A stretch of DNA of 19,228 nt from Verrucomicrobiales bacterium (GTDB taxonomy: Bacteria; Verrucomicrobiota; Verrucomicrobiae; Limisphaerales; UBA1100): assembly GCA_002721895.1 (NCBI GenBank), contig PBLV01000059.1, positions 1 through 19,228 of the forward strand, read 5' to 3'. Positions within the stretch are counted from its first letter, which is position 1; every line of letters begins with the position of its first letter. The notes beneath the pieces were generated by a model. The model did not search any database. It had not been told where the DNA came from and saw nothing but the letters and a program-made list of their open reading frames with translations. The translations under genes were made by a program, and so were the position numbers. Of this stretch, positions 1 through 6,754 are shown piece after piece.

Positions 1-338
1 CCCGTAGGTGTATGGACCGTGTCTCAGTTCCATTGTGGCTGACCGTCCTCTCAGACCAGCTATCCGTCGCAGCCTTGGTGAGCCGTTACCTCACCAACAA
101 GCTGATGGACCGCAAGCTCATCCTGAAGCGATTATTCATCCTTTAGAGTTGCCTCCACATTAGGTATTAATCCGAGTTTCCCCGGGCTATCCCCTTCTTC
201 AGGGCAGATTCTTACGTGTTACTCACCCGTTCGCCGCTAAACTCGCCATCAGTTACCATCAAGCTCGTTTCGCTCGACTTGCATGTCTTATCCACGCCGC
301 CAGCGTTCGTTCTGAGCCAGAATCAAACTCTCCGTATA
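1..338 (-). rRNA. rrs: 16S ribosomal RNA, 5' part (gene continues beyond the window start)
   Basis: Read on the minus strand, the 5' end holds the universal 27F site (AGAGTTTGATTCTGGCTCAG, complement of 312-331), followed by AACGAACGCTGGCGGCGTGG and ATGCAAGTCGAGCGA. About 330 bases of helices follow up to the EUB338 region at the window edge. The mature 5' end is placed at about 338 by analogy with E. coli and is uncertain by a few bases. The EUB338 site reads ACACCTACGGG, the variant known from Verrucomicrobia and Planctomycetes; GATAAGACATGCAAG near the 5' end also suits Verrucomicrobia. Only the first fifth or so of the gene is present, so the rest of the operon cannot be seen. It is transcribed in the same direction as the bioD operon upstream. 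Confidence 0.97.
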
Positions 339-634
339 AAAAACGTTGGTTCGATCCAATAGCTTTCACTATTGAGTACTTTTAACTATTTGTCTCGAGC
401 CGCGCCCCACCAACTGGAGTACGGCTCAAGGGCTCGCACAATCGCACAATTCAATTTTCAAAGAACTCCCTCTCACAGCACGCCTTCGCCATGCCACTTT
501 TGCCAACAAAGACAAAAGCACCCACAGGACGATTTCCTTTCGGATTCACCCCGGGGTAGCGCCGGAAAATTCTCTCCTCCGGCGGGCCCGCAAACAAAGG
601 CTGCAGGCCCTCGCGCGCTCAGAGAGGGGCTCTT
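339..634 (-). promoter_or_regulatory. 16S rRNA leader and presumed rRNA promoter region (between bioD and 16S)
   Basis: These 296 bases separate the bioD stop codon from the 16S 5' end, both on the minus strand. The rRNA operon promoter is expected here, but I could not pick a convincing -35/-10 pair. Several structured elements are visible. A perfect 6-bp hairpin with a 6-base loop lies just upstream of 16S (CAATAG 357-362 with CTATTG 369-374). A second stem pairs GAGCCG (397-402) with CGGCTC (422-427). A third pairs CGCCGGA (560-566) with TCCGGCG (578-584). None is followed by a T-run on the minus strand, so none is a clear bioD terminator. A boxA-like element is listed separately. I see no believable gene here. 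Confidence 0.6.
455..467 (-). promoter_or_regulatory. boxA-like rRNA antitermination element
   Basis: The minus strand reads AGTTCTTTGAAAA here, about 117 bases upstream of the presumed 16S 5' end. It matches the E. coli rRNA boxA (TGCTCTTTAACAA) at 9 of 13 positions, including the central CTTT core. In known rRNA leaders boxA recruits NusB/NusE and keeps RNA polymerase processive. Position and core support the call, but the match is imperfect and no boxB or boxC was assigned. Confidence 0.45.
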
Positions 635-1315
635 CTACAGGCAACTCACCACCTTGGCAAGTGTTTTTGAGAATTTTTTTTCAGCCCTCAAAATTCCGCT
701 CACTCCCCTTTTCAAGTCCGCTGAATTCCCAATCTCAAAAATGGGCACTTTTACCGTTTTTTCCCTCAATTCGGAGGCATTTTCACGGCACAGAACTGAA
801 CGCCCGCCCCCCATTAACACCATGCCGGCGCTTTCAATCTTTTCCCATCGAAGCCGGTCCAGCGTCAGCCGCGCATGATTGATTGCCCCCAAAACATTTC
901 CCGCCGCCAAAAGTGTTTTCGCCCTCAAACCAAGTGCCAAATCCAGCCCGCTCCAGTTCTTGCCCATGGGTGAAAGCAGCCCCCCGGCCCCTTCAACCAG
1001 CAGAACATCGCACCGGCTTTTGAGCCTCCCTGCAGCCTTTAAAATATCCTTCTTTAAAACAGACGCACCACAACGTCGTGCCGCCACCGCCGGCGCCAAC
1101 GGCTCTCGAAACCAAAACGGATTGACCTCATCCAATCCCAGTTCCCTCTCCTGTAGGGCACATAGCAATCGGGCATCCGCCCGCCCTCCTGATTCCACCG
1201 GCTTCATAGCCAAGGCCCGCACTCCGCGCCGTCGCAGATGCGCCAAAAGCAGTCCCGTCAAAACCGTTTTGCCCGCCCCCGTGTCCGTCCCCGTGACAAA
1301 CACCACGCGGCTCAT
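635..1315 (-). CDS. bioD: ATP-dependent dethiobiotin synthetase BioD
   Basis: BioD makes dethiobiotin from 7,8-diaminopelargonic acid, CO2 and ATP, the penultimate step of biotin synthesis, in the cytoplasm. The 226-residue product has the usual family length. It opens with the P-loop TGTDTGAGKT (residues 8-17). Next come KPVESG (38-43), where Lys38 is the CO2/DAPA-binding lysine of the family, and VEGAGG (107-112), the second nucleotide/DAPA-binding motif. The ATG start overlaps the gspK stop by four bases (ATGA, 1312-1315), so it is probably translationally coupled and is the last gene of the T2SS operon. No other biotin gene (bioA, bioB, bioF) lies in the window, so the rest of the pathway must be elsewhere. 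The next feature downstream on the same strand is the 16S rRNA gene. Confidence 0.95.
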   Translation of the reverse strand: MSRVVFVTGTDTGAGKTVLTGLLLAHLRRRGVRALAMKPVESGGRADARLLCALQERELGLDEVNPFWFREPLAPAVAARRCGASVLKKDILKAAGRLKSRCDVLLVEGAGGLLSPMGKNWSGLDLALGLRAKTLLAAGNVLGAINHARLTLDRLRWEKIESAGMVLMGGGRSVLCRENASELREKTVKVPIFEIGNSADLKRGVSGILRAEKKFSKTLAKVVSCL

Positions 1316-2490
1316 CGCCCCGTTTCCTTCCAGTAACTGTAAAGCACCCGCACCTTGTCTCCTTCCTGGTCATCCCTCCGCACCACCGACACCAGCGTCT
1401 TGGCCTGTTCCTCCACTGTCGCGGTCACCGTCACTTCAAAAGTCATGCTCCGCACATCCAGTACCGACCGGAGCACATTCACCGTGGCCGCGTCCATGCC
1501 GATCAAGGGATCCCTCAACTGATCCAGTGAATCAAACGGTGTGTCGAACTCCGTTCCCAGTTGTCCATCCTGCCCCTGACGCGCCAGCATGATTTGATTG
1601 GTGTAATCCATCATGCTCGGCAGCAACATCTGCAGAACCTCTGGTGGCGCCGTGTTCACGTTCACGCGTCCCCGCGACATGGCCGTGAACAATTCCGGGA
1701 CAATCATATGCGGATGCAAATCCGCGTCCAATTCCTCCGGCATGCGTCCCGTGACCAACCACTCGCGCTCGCCGCGGATTCCATTGATTAAAAGCAACTC
1801 GGACAGGTCATCGATCAGCCCATTCTTGGGCGCGTAACCCAGAGCCTCGTAGTGCCGCCATTCCGCGCCGTTCAACCGCACCCCATCCCCTCTCCCGTCG
1901 CCGCCCTCGTTGTCCACCCAGTCGGCGATGGAATCCAAGATCGTGTCCTGTGCCGTGTTTTCAATCTTCAACACATCCTGCATGACCGGCTTGATCGCGT
2001 CCCGGGGATGATATTCCTGCGCCACCCAGTTAATGTTCAGCCGACTTTCCAAATCCACAACCTTCACTTTCAGGGTGGCCGCCTCAAGGTAGTTGTTCCA
2101 GTCCTCGTCTTCCGTTTGCAAAAACCACAGTGGCGATCCCTCCGCCGTGCCTGTTTCATTCAGGTTCACAGCATTTAAAACGCAATCCTCCAGTGTCCCC
2201 GGCCCACCCGCCCAGCGCTGGTTCAAGGCATCATACTGCTCCCGCTGTTCCGCAAACTGCTGCCCCACCATGTAACGGGCCAGTTCCACTCCGGAATGGC
2301 AAAGCCATTCCAGCCGACGATCGTTGTAGGCATTGCGCGCCAGCGCGGCTTCCACACTCATGTTGCTTGCAAAATTCCCCGCCAGCACCGCCAACACCAT
2401 GATCACTAGCATCACCAAGATCATCGCGATGCCACGCCGTCCCCGGCTCCAGCCCGGCGGCTTCTTGCGTGGATACCCCTTCAGCTTCAT
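1312..2490 (-). CDS. gspK: Type II secretion system minor pseudopilin GspK
   Basis: GspK is the large minor pseudopilin that, with GspI and GspJ, forms the tip complex that starts pseudopilus assembly in the inner membrane/periplasm. The product is 392 residues. It has a basic leader ending RGRRG (16-20), a probable prepilin-peptidase cut after Gly20, then the hydrophobic helix IAMILVMLVIMVLAVLAG. The +5 glutamate is absent, as is normal for GspK. The globular part contains SIADWVDNEGG and a following GLIDDLSELLLINGI, which match the conserved GspK core: an acidic stretch that binds metal in known structures, then a helix-hairpin region. The ATG lies three bases after the gspJ stop, and its stop overlaps bioD. 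A type IV pilus PilX/PilK-like role is less likely given the H-I-J-K order. Confidence 0.9.
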   Translation of the reverse strand: MKLKGYPRKKPPGWSRGRRGIAMILVMLVIMVLAVLAGNFASNMSVEAALARNAYNDRRLEWLCHSGVELARYMVGQQFAEQREQYDALNQRWAGGPGTLEDCVLNAVNLNETGTAEGSPLWFLQTEDEDWNNYLEAATLKVKVVDLESRLNINWVAQEYHPRDAIKPVMQDVLKIENTAQDTILDSIADWVDNEGGDGRGDGVRLNGAEWRHYEALGYAPKNGLIDDLSELLLINGIRGEREWLVTGRMPEELDADLHPHMIVPELFTAMSRGRVNVNTAPPEVLQMLLPSMMDYTNQIMLARQGQDGQLGTEFDTPFDSLDQLRDPLIGMDAATVNVLRSVLDVRSMTFEVTVTATVEEQAKTLVSVVRRDDQEGDKVRVLYSYWKETGR

Positions 2491-2493
2491 GAC

Positions 2494-3456
2494 CTACTTC
2501 CTCTTCCCCCCTGACTTGCCGCCTGGTCCTACTACTTCTCCTCGAAAAGCCCCACCACCGCCGCCTTGCACAGGCCGCACTGCACGCACCGGTCCACCGT
2601 CCCGGCCAAATCCGTTTTTCCGCGCGAATTCCATCAAGGCCCGCCTCTCCTCGGGATCCAGCTGGCCATTCCCATTCTTGTCAAACTTCGCCATGATCTG
2701 CTGTCGATTGATGCCTGCGGCACCCGCCCCGCCTCGCGAAGGTGTCTTGCGAGGCGGATTCACATACACCTCGTCAATCGGCAATGGCGCCGCCAGCACC
2801 AGCTCACGCATGTTCAGGGCCTCTTCCGATGCCTGCTCCTCCCCCTCATCCCGCAGCGCCAGGAAAATCCTCATCCGGTCAGGCAACGACTCAGGTTGGT
2901 CCCAAAAGTCCACATACTCCTGCGTCACGTTGCCCCAGAAACGCAGTTGAAACACATCCACATGACTGGCCAGAACGATCCGTAATCCATCATCTCCCTC
3001 CTCGGCCGCGCGTTCCTGCCGTGCCAACGCCCATTGCCGCATGACCAGTTCATTACTCCCATTCGCCGTGGGTTCAACCTGAAGCAATACGCGCCGCACC
3101 GGTTGGTTGGGAAAGCTCGCGCTACCCAGAAAATCCTCCGGCAAGCGCGCCACAAAGCTTACCGTCTTGAATCCATCCACGTCCTCGGCGACGAACGAAT
3201 AGGCGTTGGTCATTCCCTGTTGCTGCCGTTTCTCATTGAAATAAACCACCGCGCAGCTCATCGCCTGTTCCATGGTGGCCAAGGCCACCCGTTCGCGCTG
3301 GATTTGCGAGGTCGCCCGCTCGCCGGACTGCGTCGCCCGCACCACGGCCATCCACGTGGAGTACATCGCCCCAATCGCCATGGCCAAAATGGCCACCGCC
3401 ACCAGTGTTTCCACCAGCGTAAAGCCTCGGTTCATTTTCATGTTTTGAATCCTCAT
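2494..3456 (-). CDS. gspJ: Type II secretion system minor pseudopilin GspJ with a C-terminal EF-hand
   Basis: This is a minor pseudopilin of the tip complex. The leader MRIQNMKMNRG is followed by FTLVETLVAVAILAMAIG: a canonical prepilin cut after Gly11 and Glu at +5 (residue 16), then the membrane helix and a mostly beta globular domain. The protein has 320 residues, longer than a typical GspJ of roughly 200. The extra C-terminus carries DKNGNGQLDPEE (residues 259-270), a canonical EF-hand loop with D1, N3, N5, G6, D9 and E12, then a Gly/Arg/Lys-rich, probably disordered tail. The ATG at 3456 overlaps the gspI stop by four bases (ATGA). In-frame ATGs at codons 6 and 8 are alternatives that would shorten the leader. 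The GspJ assignment rests on position between gspI and gspK and on overall shape, so it is a little less certain than the family call. Confidence 0.82.
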   Translation of the reverse strand: MRIQNMKMNRGFTLVETLVAVAILAMAIGAMYSTWMAVVRATQSGERATSQIQRERVALATMEQAMSCAVVYFNEKRQQQGMTNAYSFVAEDVDGFKTVSFVARLPEDFLGSASFPNQPVRRVLLQVEPTANGSNELVMRQWALARQERAAEEGDDGLRIVLASHVDVFQLRFWGNVTQEYVDFWDQPESLPDRMRIFLALRDEGEEQASEEALNMRELVLAAPLPIDEVYVNPPRKTPSRGGAGAAGINRQQIMAKFDKNGNGQLDPEERRALMEFARKNGFGRDGGPVRAVRPVQGGGGGAFRGEVVGPGGKSGGKRK

Positions 3457-3884
3457 CGTGGTGCCACGCTCAAGGCGTTGGGCCGGTACATCAGGATGCT
3501 CATCCGGCTATCTACTTCGTTTTCTCCCAGTGTCTCGGTCAATTTCAAGTCCACTCGATAAAGTCCATTCGTCAGGGAAACATTGGTCGCCACCAGCACC
3601 CAGTCTCGCTCCCAGCCTGCCCGAGGATAAAGCGATCCCAGTCCGCCCCCGCCATTGTAGCCAAAGTCCTCATCATCCGGTGTCTGCGGCCCGAACTCCG
3701 ACCAGTTTGTGTCCGCCAAACATTTCCCCGCCAGCGTCCCCAAATCCGGGCGCTTGGCCTGTAGGGAGTGAACCAGACTCAGGTTGGCCGACACTAGTTG
3801 CATCACCGCAAAGATGGCGGTGAAGAAGATCGCCACCGCAATCACCACTTCCAACAGCGAAAATGAGTCCAGCCTCCGTGTCAT
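3453..3884 (-). CDS. gspI: Type II secretion system minor pseudopilin GspI
   Basis: This 143-residue prepilin-like protein has FSLLEVVIAVAIFFTAIFAV as its N-terminal helix, with Glu at +5 (residue 12). GspI is the first partner that GspJ and GspK assemble on in the tip complex, and its usual length is about 120-140. The residue before the expected cut is Ser7 (LDS|FSLLE) instead of the near-universal Gly. Prepilin peptidases tolerate Ala or Ser at -1 in some substrates, so it may still be processed. The ATG overlaps the gspH stop by four bases (ATGA, 3881-3884), and its own stop overlaps gspJ the same way. Assignment to GspI, and not another minor pseudopilin, comes from gene order and size. 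Confidence 0.82.
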   Translation of the reverse strand: MTRRLDSFSLLEVVIAVAIFFTAIFAVMQLVSANLSLVHSLQAKRPDLGTLAGKCLADTNWSEFGPQTPDDEDFGYNGGGGLGSLYPRAGWERDWVLVATNVSLTNGLYRVDLKLTETLGENEVDSRMSILMYRPNALSVAPR

Positions 3885-4393
3885 TGCTCCGTTACCATGG
3901 TCAGACTGGTTGAGGGTTCGAGGAAAAACCGGTAAACCCGGCCGCCTTCCTTCATGTCAAACTCCGCCCCATCGCAGGTTCCGTCCGGTCGAAACCAAAC
4001 CTCCAACACCTTCGGTGGCTCAAACCCAACCACCGCCGGAAACCGGTTTGTACCCAGCATCTGGGGCGCCATCACCGTTTCCACCCGGCCCCCGTCCTCC
4101 AATTGGCCGGGCCTATTCTCGGGCAGGCCATACAACGCCAGCCCCGCCTCGCCGTTCGCCCCCAAGTTAAAGATCACCAGTCGTTTGCGCCGATCCAAGA
4201 TCGCCTCCGCGCGCGCCCTCGCCGTCAGGCTGCTGATCATCTCCACCGTCATGTCCAGCGGTTCACGGTCGCCCGACTTGCGCAATGCCGGCAACGAGAT
4301 GGCCATCACCATGGCCATGATCCCAATCACGATCATGACCTCCAGCATCGTGAAGCCCCGTGCACCCCGAACTGTTCCAGTATGAAACATCAC
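3881..4393 (-). CDS. gspH: Type II secretion system minor pseudopilin GspH
   Basis: This 170-residue pseudopilin has a short basic leader ending RGARG, then FTMLEVMIVIGIMAMVMAIS: prepilin cut after Gly13, Glu at +5 (residue 18). The following beta-rich region with KRLVIFNLGANGE resembles the GspH/FimT core. GspH links the tip complex to the GspG shaft of the pseudopilus. Two starts are possible. GTG at 4393-4391 gives a four-base GTGA overlap with gspF, like the other junctions. ATG at 4390-4388 gives a one-base TGATG overlap. Both leave the leader intact. The major pseudopilin GspG, which normally lies between gspF and gspH, is absent here and must be encoded elsewhere. Confidence 0.85.
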   Translation of the reverse strand: MMFHTGTVRGARGFTMLEVMIVIGIMAMVMAISLPALRKSGDREPLDMTVEMISSLTARARAEAILDRRKRLVIFNLGANGEAGLALYGLPENRPGQLEDGGRVETVMAPQMLGTNRFPAVVGFEPPKVLEVWFRPDGTCDGAEFDMKEGGRVYRFFLEPSTSLTMVTEQ

Positions 4394-5670
4394 CCAATCG
4401 TGGAGGTCATTTTAAACATGGCCGACAACACCGCAAACAGCAGGAACCCAACGAACAAGGCGATCGACACAATGAGCACTGGCTCAATCAACGACGTAAT
4501 CACCCGCAATGAGACATTCAGCTCGCCCTCGTAGGTTTCCGCCACGTTGTGTAACGCACCCGGCACATCACCCGTTTGTTCCCCAATGTGTATCATATCC
4601 ACCATCAATTGCGGGAACACCTTGCTGCGCGCCAGCGGCTGCGCGATCGTCTTGCCGTCCGTCACCCCGTCGCGCGTGTCCGCTATCGCGTCGCGAATCA
4701 CCGCGTTATCAATGACCTGTTCCGTAATCCGCAAGGCCGTCAACACCGGCACGCCGTTCTGCATCAGCGTCCCCAATGTGCGCGCAAACTGGCCGAACAG
4801 GTTGGGCCGCACAATTCGGTGCAATAACGGCGCATTCAAAACCCACCCGTCAAAGGCCCGCCGCCCATCCGGCCCCGCCAGATAGCGCTTAATCAGAACC
4901 ACCAGCACGACCAGAAAAATCACCAACCCCGCCATCACCCACACGTTGGAAAATGTCTCGCTGGCCGCCAGTAACAGTTTCGTCGCCGCCGGCAGTTCCA
5001 CTTTTTTTCCGCCCGGCCCCGTCATGCTCTCAAAAATCTGCTGGAACCGCGGCATCATGAAAAACATGAAGAAAAACGCCATCACCACCCCCACCGCCAG
5101 CACGAACAACGGATAAACCATCGCCGAGGTGACGCGGTGCCGCAGTTCCGCAAATTTCTCATAATGCTCCGCCAGTCGCCGCAACACCTCCACCAGTCCC
5201 CCGCTCTGCTCCCCCGCCCGCACGAGGTTGATATACATCTCCGAGAACACATGCGGATGCGCCCCCATGGCTGCGGAAAGGTTTTTGCCCTCCGTCACAT
5301 CCTGCCGCAAACGCTCAATCAACTCCGGCGGGATGCCCTTGATCTCCAGGCTCGTCATGCTCCCCAAGGCCGTCGTCACCGTCATCCCCGAGTTCAGCAG
5401 GTTGGCCAATTGCCGTGAAAAGCCCGCCAGCTCCTGCATTTTGGGCGGCCGCGCCCGCATTGCTCGGGGTGCCGGCCGATGCGCTGTCCTCGCCACCGGC
5501 TTGTGAGCCCGCGCCTTTTTTACCGCGCCGCCGCCCGCCTGCTGTACCGACATCGGATACAAGCCCATCCGGTCCAGCTGCCCCAAGGCCGCCGCCCTGT
5601 CCGCGGACTCCAGCGCTCCCTCCACCACCTCACCGGAAGGGCGCCGTGCTTTGTATGAAAACTGTGGCAT
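4390..5670 (-). CDS. gspF: Type II secretion system inner-membrane platform protein GspF (PilC family)
   Basis: GspF is the polytopic inner-membrane platform that couples the cytoplasmic ATPase GspE to pseudopilus growth. The 426-residue product starts with the family N-terminus (FSYKARRPSGEVVEGALES). It then has two copies of the T2SSF helical domain, each with the characteristic AGEQSGGLVEVL (about 152-163) or GEQTGDVPGALH signature. Three hydrophobic segments lie at about 180-208, 244-264 and 390-420. An Ala/Arg/Pro-rich linker at about 47-75 makes it slightly longer than usual. The ATG overlaps the larE stop by one base (TGATG) and the stop overlaps gspH. No gspE, gspD or gspG is in the window, so the machine's other parts are encoded elsewhere. 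Confidence 0.93.
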   Translation of the reverse strand: MPQFSYKARRPSGEVVEGALESADRAAALGQLDRMGLYPMSVQQAGGGAVKKARAHKPVARTAHRPAPRAMRARPPKMQELAGFSRQLANLLNSGMTVTTALGSMTSLEIKGIPPELIERLRQDVTEGKNLSAAMGAHPHVFSEMYINLVRAGEQSGGLVEVLRRLAEHYEKFAELRHRVTSAMVYPLFVLAVGVVMAFFFMFFMMPRFQQIFESMTGPGGKKVELPAATKLLLAASETFSNVWVMAGLVIFLVVLVVLIKRYLAGPDGRRAFDGWVLNAPLLHRIVRPNLFGQFARTLGTLMQNGVPVLTALRITEQVIDNAVIRDAIADTRDGVTDGKTIAQPLARSKVFPQLMVDMIHIGEQTGDVPGALHNVAETYEGELNVSLRVITSLIEPVLIVSIALFVGFLLFAVLSAMFKMTSTIG

Positions 5671-6497
5671 CAGTTGCTGATCTTGTTCAGGCTTCCGCGC
5701 TGGTAACCCCGTTCGTCCACCGCCACCTCCGCATAGCCCAGCTCCTTGAAAGACGAGACAACCAGCCCAAAAGTTTCCTGTTCCTCAAGCCGCCCCACGT
5801 CCCTCAGCGGCACCTCAATCCGAGCCAGCGGCCCTGTCTCATGATGCCGCACCCGCACCTCCGCAAACCCCAGCCCGCGAAGGAAGCCTTCGGCCCGCTC
5901 AATCATCCCCGTCTTTTCCGCCGTCACAACCTCTCCATGCGGAATGCGCGAACTCAGGCAGGGCATCTGTGGCTTGTCCGCCGTCGGCAATCCCAATACC
6001 CGTGAAGCCTCCCGCACCTCCTCCTTCGACAAACCCGCCTCCAACAGCGGTGCCCGCACGGAAAATTCCCTGGCTGCCTTTGCCCCCGGCCGAAAATCCC
6101 CCAAGTCACTCACGTTCTCCCCATACGCAATGACCGTCAACCCACGTTCCCGGGCCAGCGGCACCAATCGCGAAAACAACTCCTGTTTGCAAAAATAACA
6201 CCGGTTTGATGGATTCGTCGAGTAATCCGGATTTTCAAACTCCCCTGTCCTTAAAACCTCCAGCGCAAATCCGTGCCGCTCCGCCAATCCCTTGGCCTCC
6301 GCCAACTCCGCTCTGGGCAAACTGGGAGAATCCGCAATCGCCGCCAGCATTCCCTCCCCCCCAAAAACCTCCCGCGCCGTCACTGCCAACAGAACCGAAT
6401 CCACCCCGCCCGAATAAGCCACCAGACACGAGCCATACCCGCGCAGAACAGACCGTAATGCATTCAACTTCTCCAAAACCGAAATCCACCCTGACAT
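5670..6497 (-). CDS. larE: ATP-dependent sulfur transferase LarE (nickel-pincer cofactor synthesis)
   Basis: LarE adenylates the carboxylates of the pyridinium dicarboxylate precursor and inserts sulfur to make the nickel-pincer cofactor used by lactate racemase and related LarA-family enzymes. The 275-residue product has the PP-loop ATP-pyrophosphatase motif SGGVDS (29-34), NRCYFCK (98-104) with Cys100 and Cys103, FRPGAKA (135-141), and PCLSSRIPHGE with Cys180, the position of the sacrificial cysteine (Cys176) in Lactobacillus LarE. The CxxC pair plus the third cysteine resembles the iron-sulfur type of LarE. I chose ATG at 6497; an in-frame TTG at 6509 would add four residues (MEWS) and is less likely. 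It is the first gene of the operon, overlapping gspF by one base. No larA, larB or larC is nearby, so its client enzyme is unknown. Confidence 0.85.
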   Translation of the reverse strand: MSGWISVLEKLNALRSVLRGYGSCLVAYSGGVDSVLLAVTAREVFGGEGMLAAIADSPSLPRAELAEAKGLAERHGFALEVLRTGEFENPDYSTNPSNRCYFCKQELFSRLVPLARERGLTVIAYGENVSDLGDFRPGAKAAREFSVRAPLLEAGLSKEEVREASRVLGLPTADKPQMPCLSSRIPHGEVVTAEKTGMIERAEGFLRGLGFAEVRVRHHETGPLARIEVPLRDVGRLEEQETFGLVVSSFKELGYAEVAVDERGYQRGSLNKISN

Positions 6498-6581
6498 CGA
6501 CCATTCCAAAAGTCGAGCCAGCCTCCCACGCCCATCCTAAAAACCCACCCCCAATCGTCCATCCAAAATTGCCCACACCCC

Positions 6582-6711
6582 GTAGTGCAGGTTTCTCGAC
6601 CTGACGCATCGCAGACCTCCGGGCCTGCGAAGGATGGAAAATCCGAAAGCATCAGCATGAAATAGAACCCCCACCAACCATTCACCTCACAGGTTTGGAA
6701 ACCTGCGCTAC
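6582..6711. repeat. Inverted pair of intergenic hairpin repeats (REP/MITE-like)
   Basis: The spacer between larE and the oxidoreductase gene holds two related 22-base units in opposite orientation. The left unit (6582-6603) begins GTAGTGCAGGTTTC on the plus strand. The right unit (6690-6711) begins GTAGCGCAGGTTTC on the minus strand. By my alignment they match at 18 of 22 positions. Each can fold: the left as CAGGT/ACCTG (6588-6592 with 6599-6603), the right as the near-perfect CAGGTTT-gg-AAACCTG (6690-6705). Between them TCGCAG (6609-6614) pairs with CTGCGA (6625-6630). No coding potential is evident. The look is that of a short dispersed palindromic repeat, possibly mobilised in trans, which is common in intergenic DNA of this phylum. 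Confidence 0.6.
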
Positions 6712-6754
6712 GAAACTGCCTCAGAAACCAAATTTTGCGAACGATGCACCTGCC

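Noticed and set aside
560..584. CGCCGGA/TCCGGCG hairpin as bioD terminator
   Set aside because: The stem is good, but no T-run follows it on the minus strand (CTACCCCGG follows), so intrinsic termination is not supported.
372..878. Open frame across the 16S leader and the end of bioD
   Set aside because: It crosses the rRNA leader, overlaps bioD on the opposite strand and has no motif or ribosome binding site.
2494..5670. Type IV pilus instead of type II secretion
   Set aside because: GspF/PilC and prepilins occur in both systems, but the H-I-J-K order and the recognisable GspK core favour T2SS; no pilus-specific gene (pilT, pilM-Q) is present.
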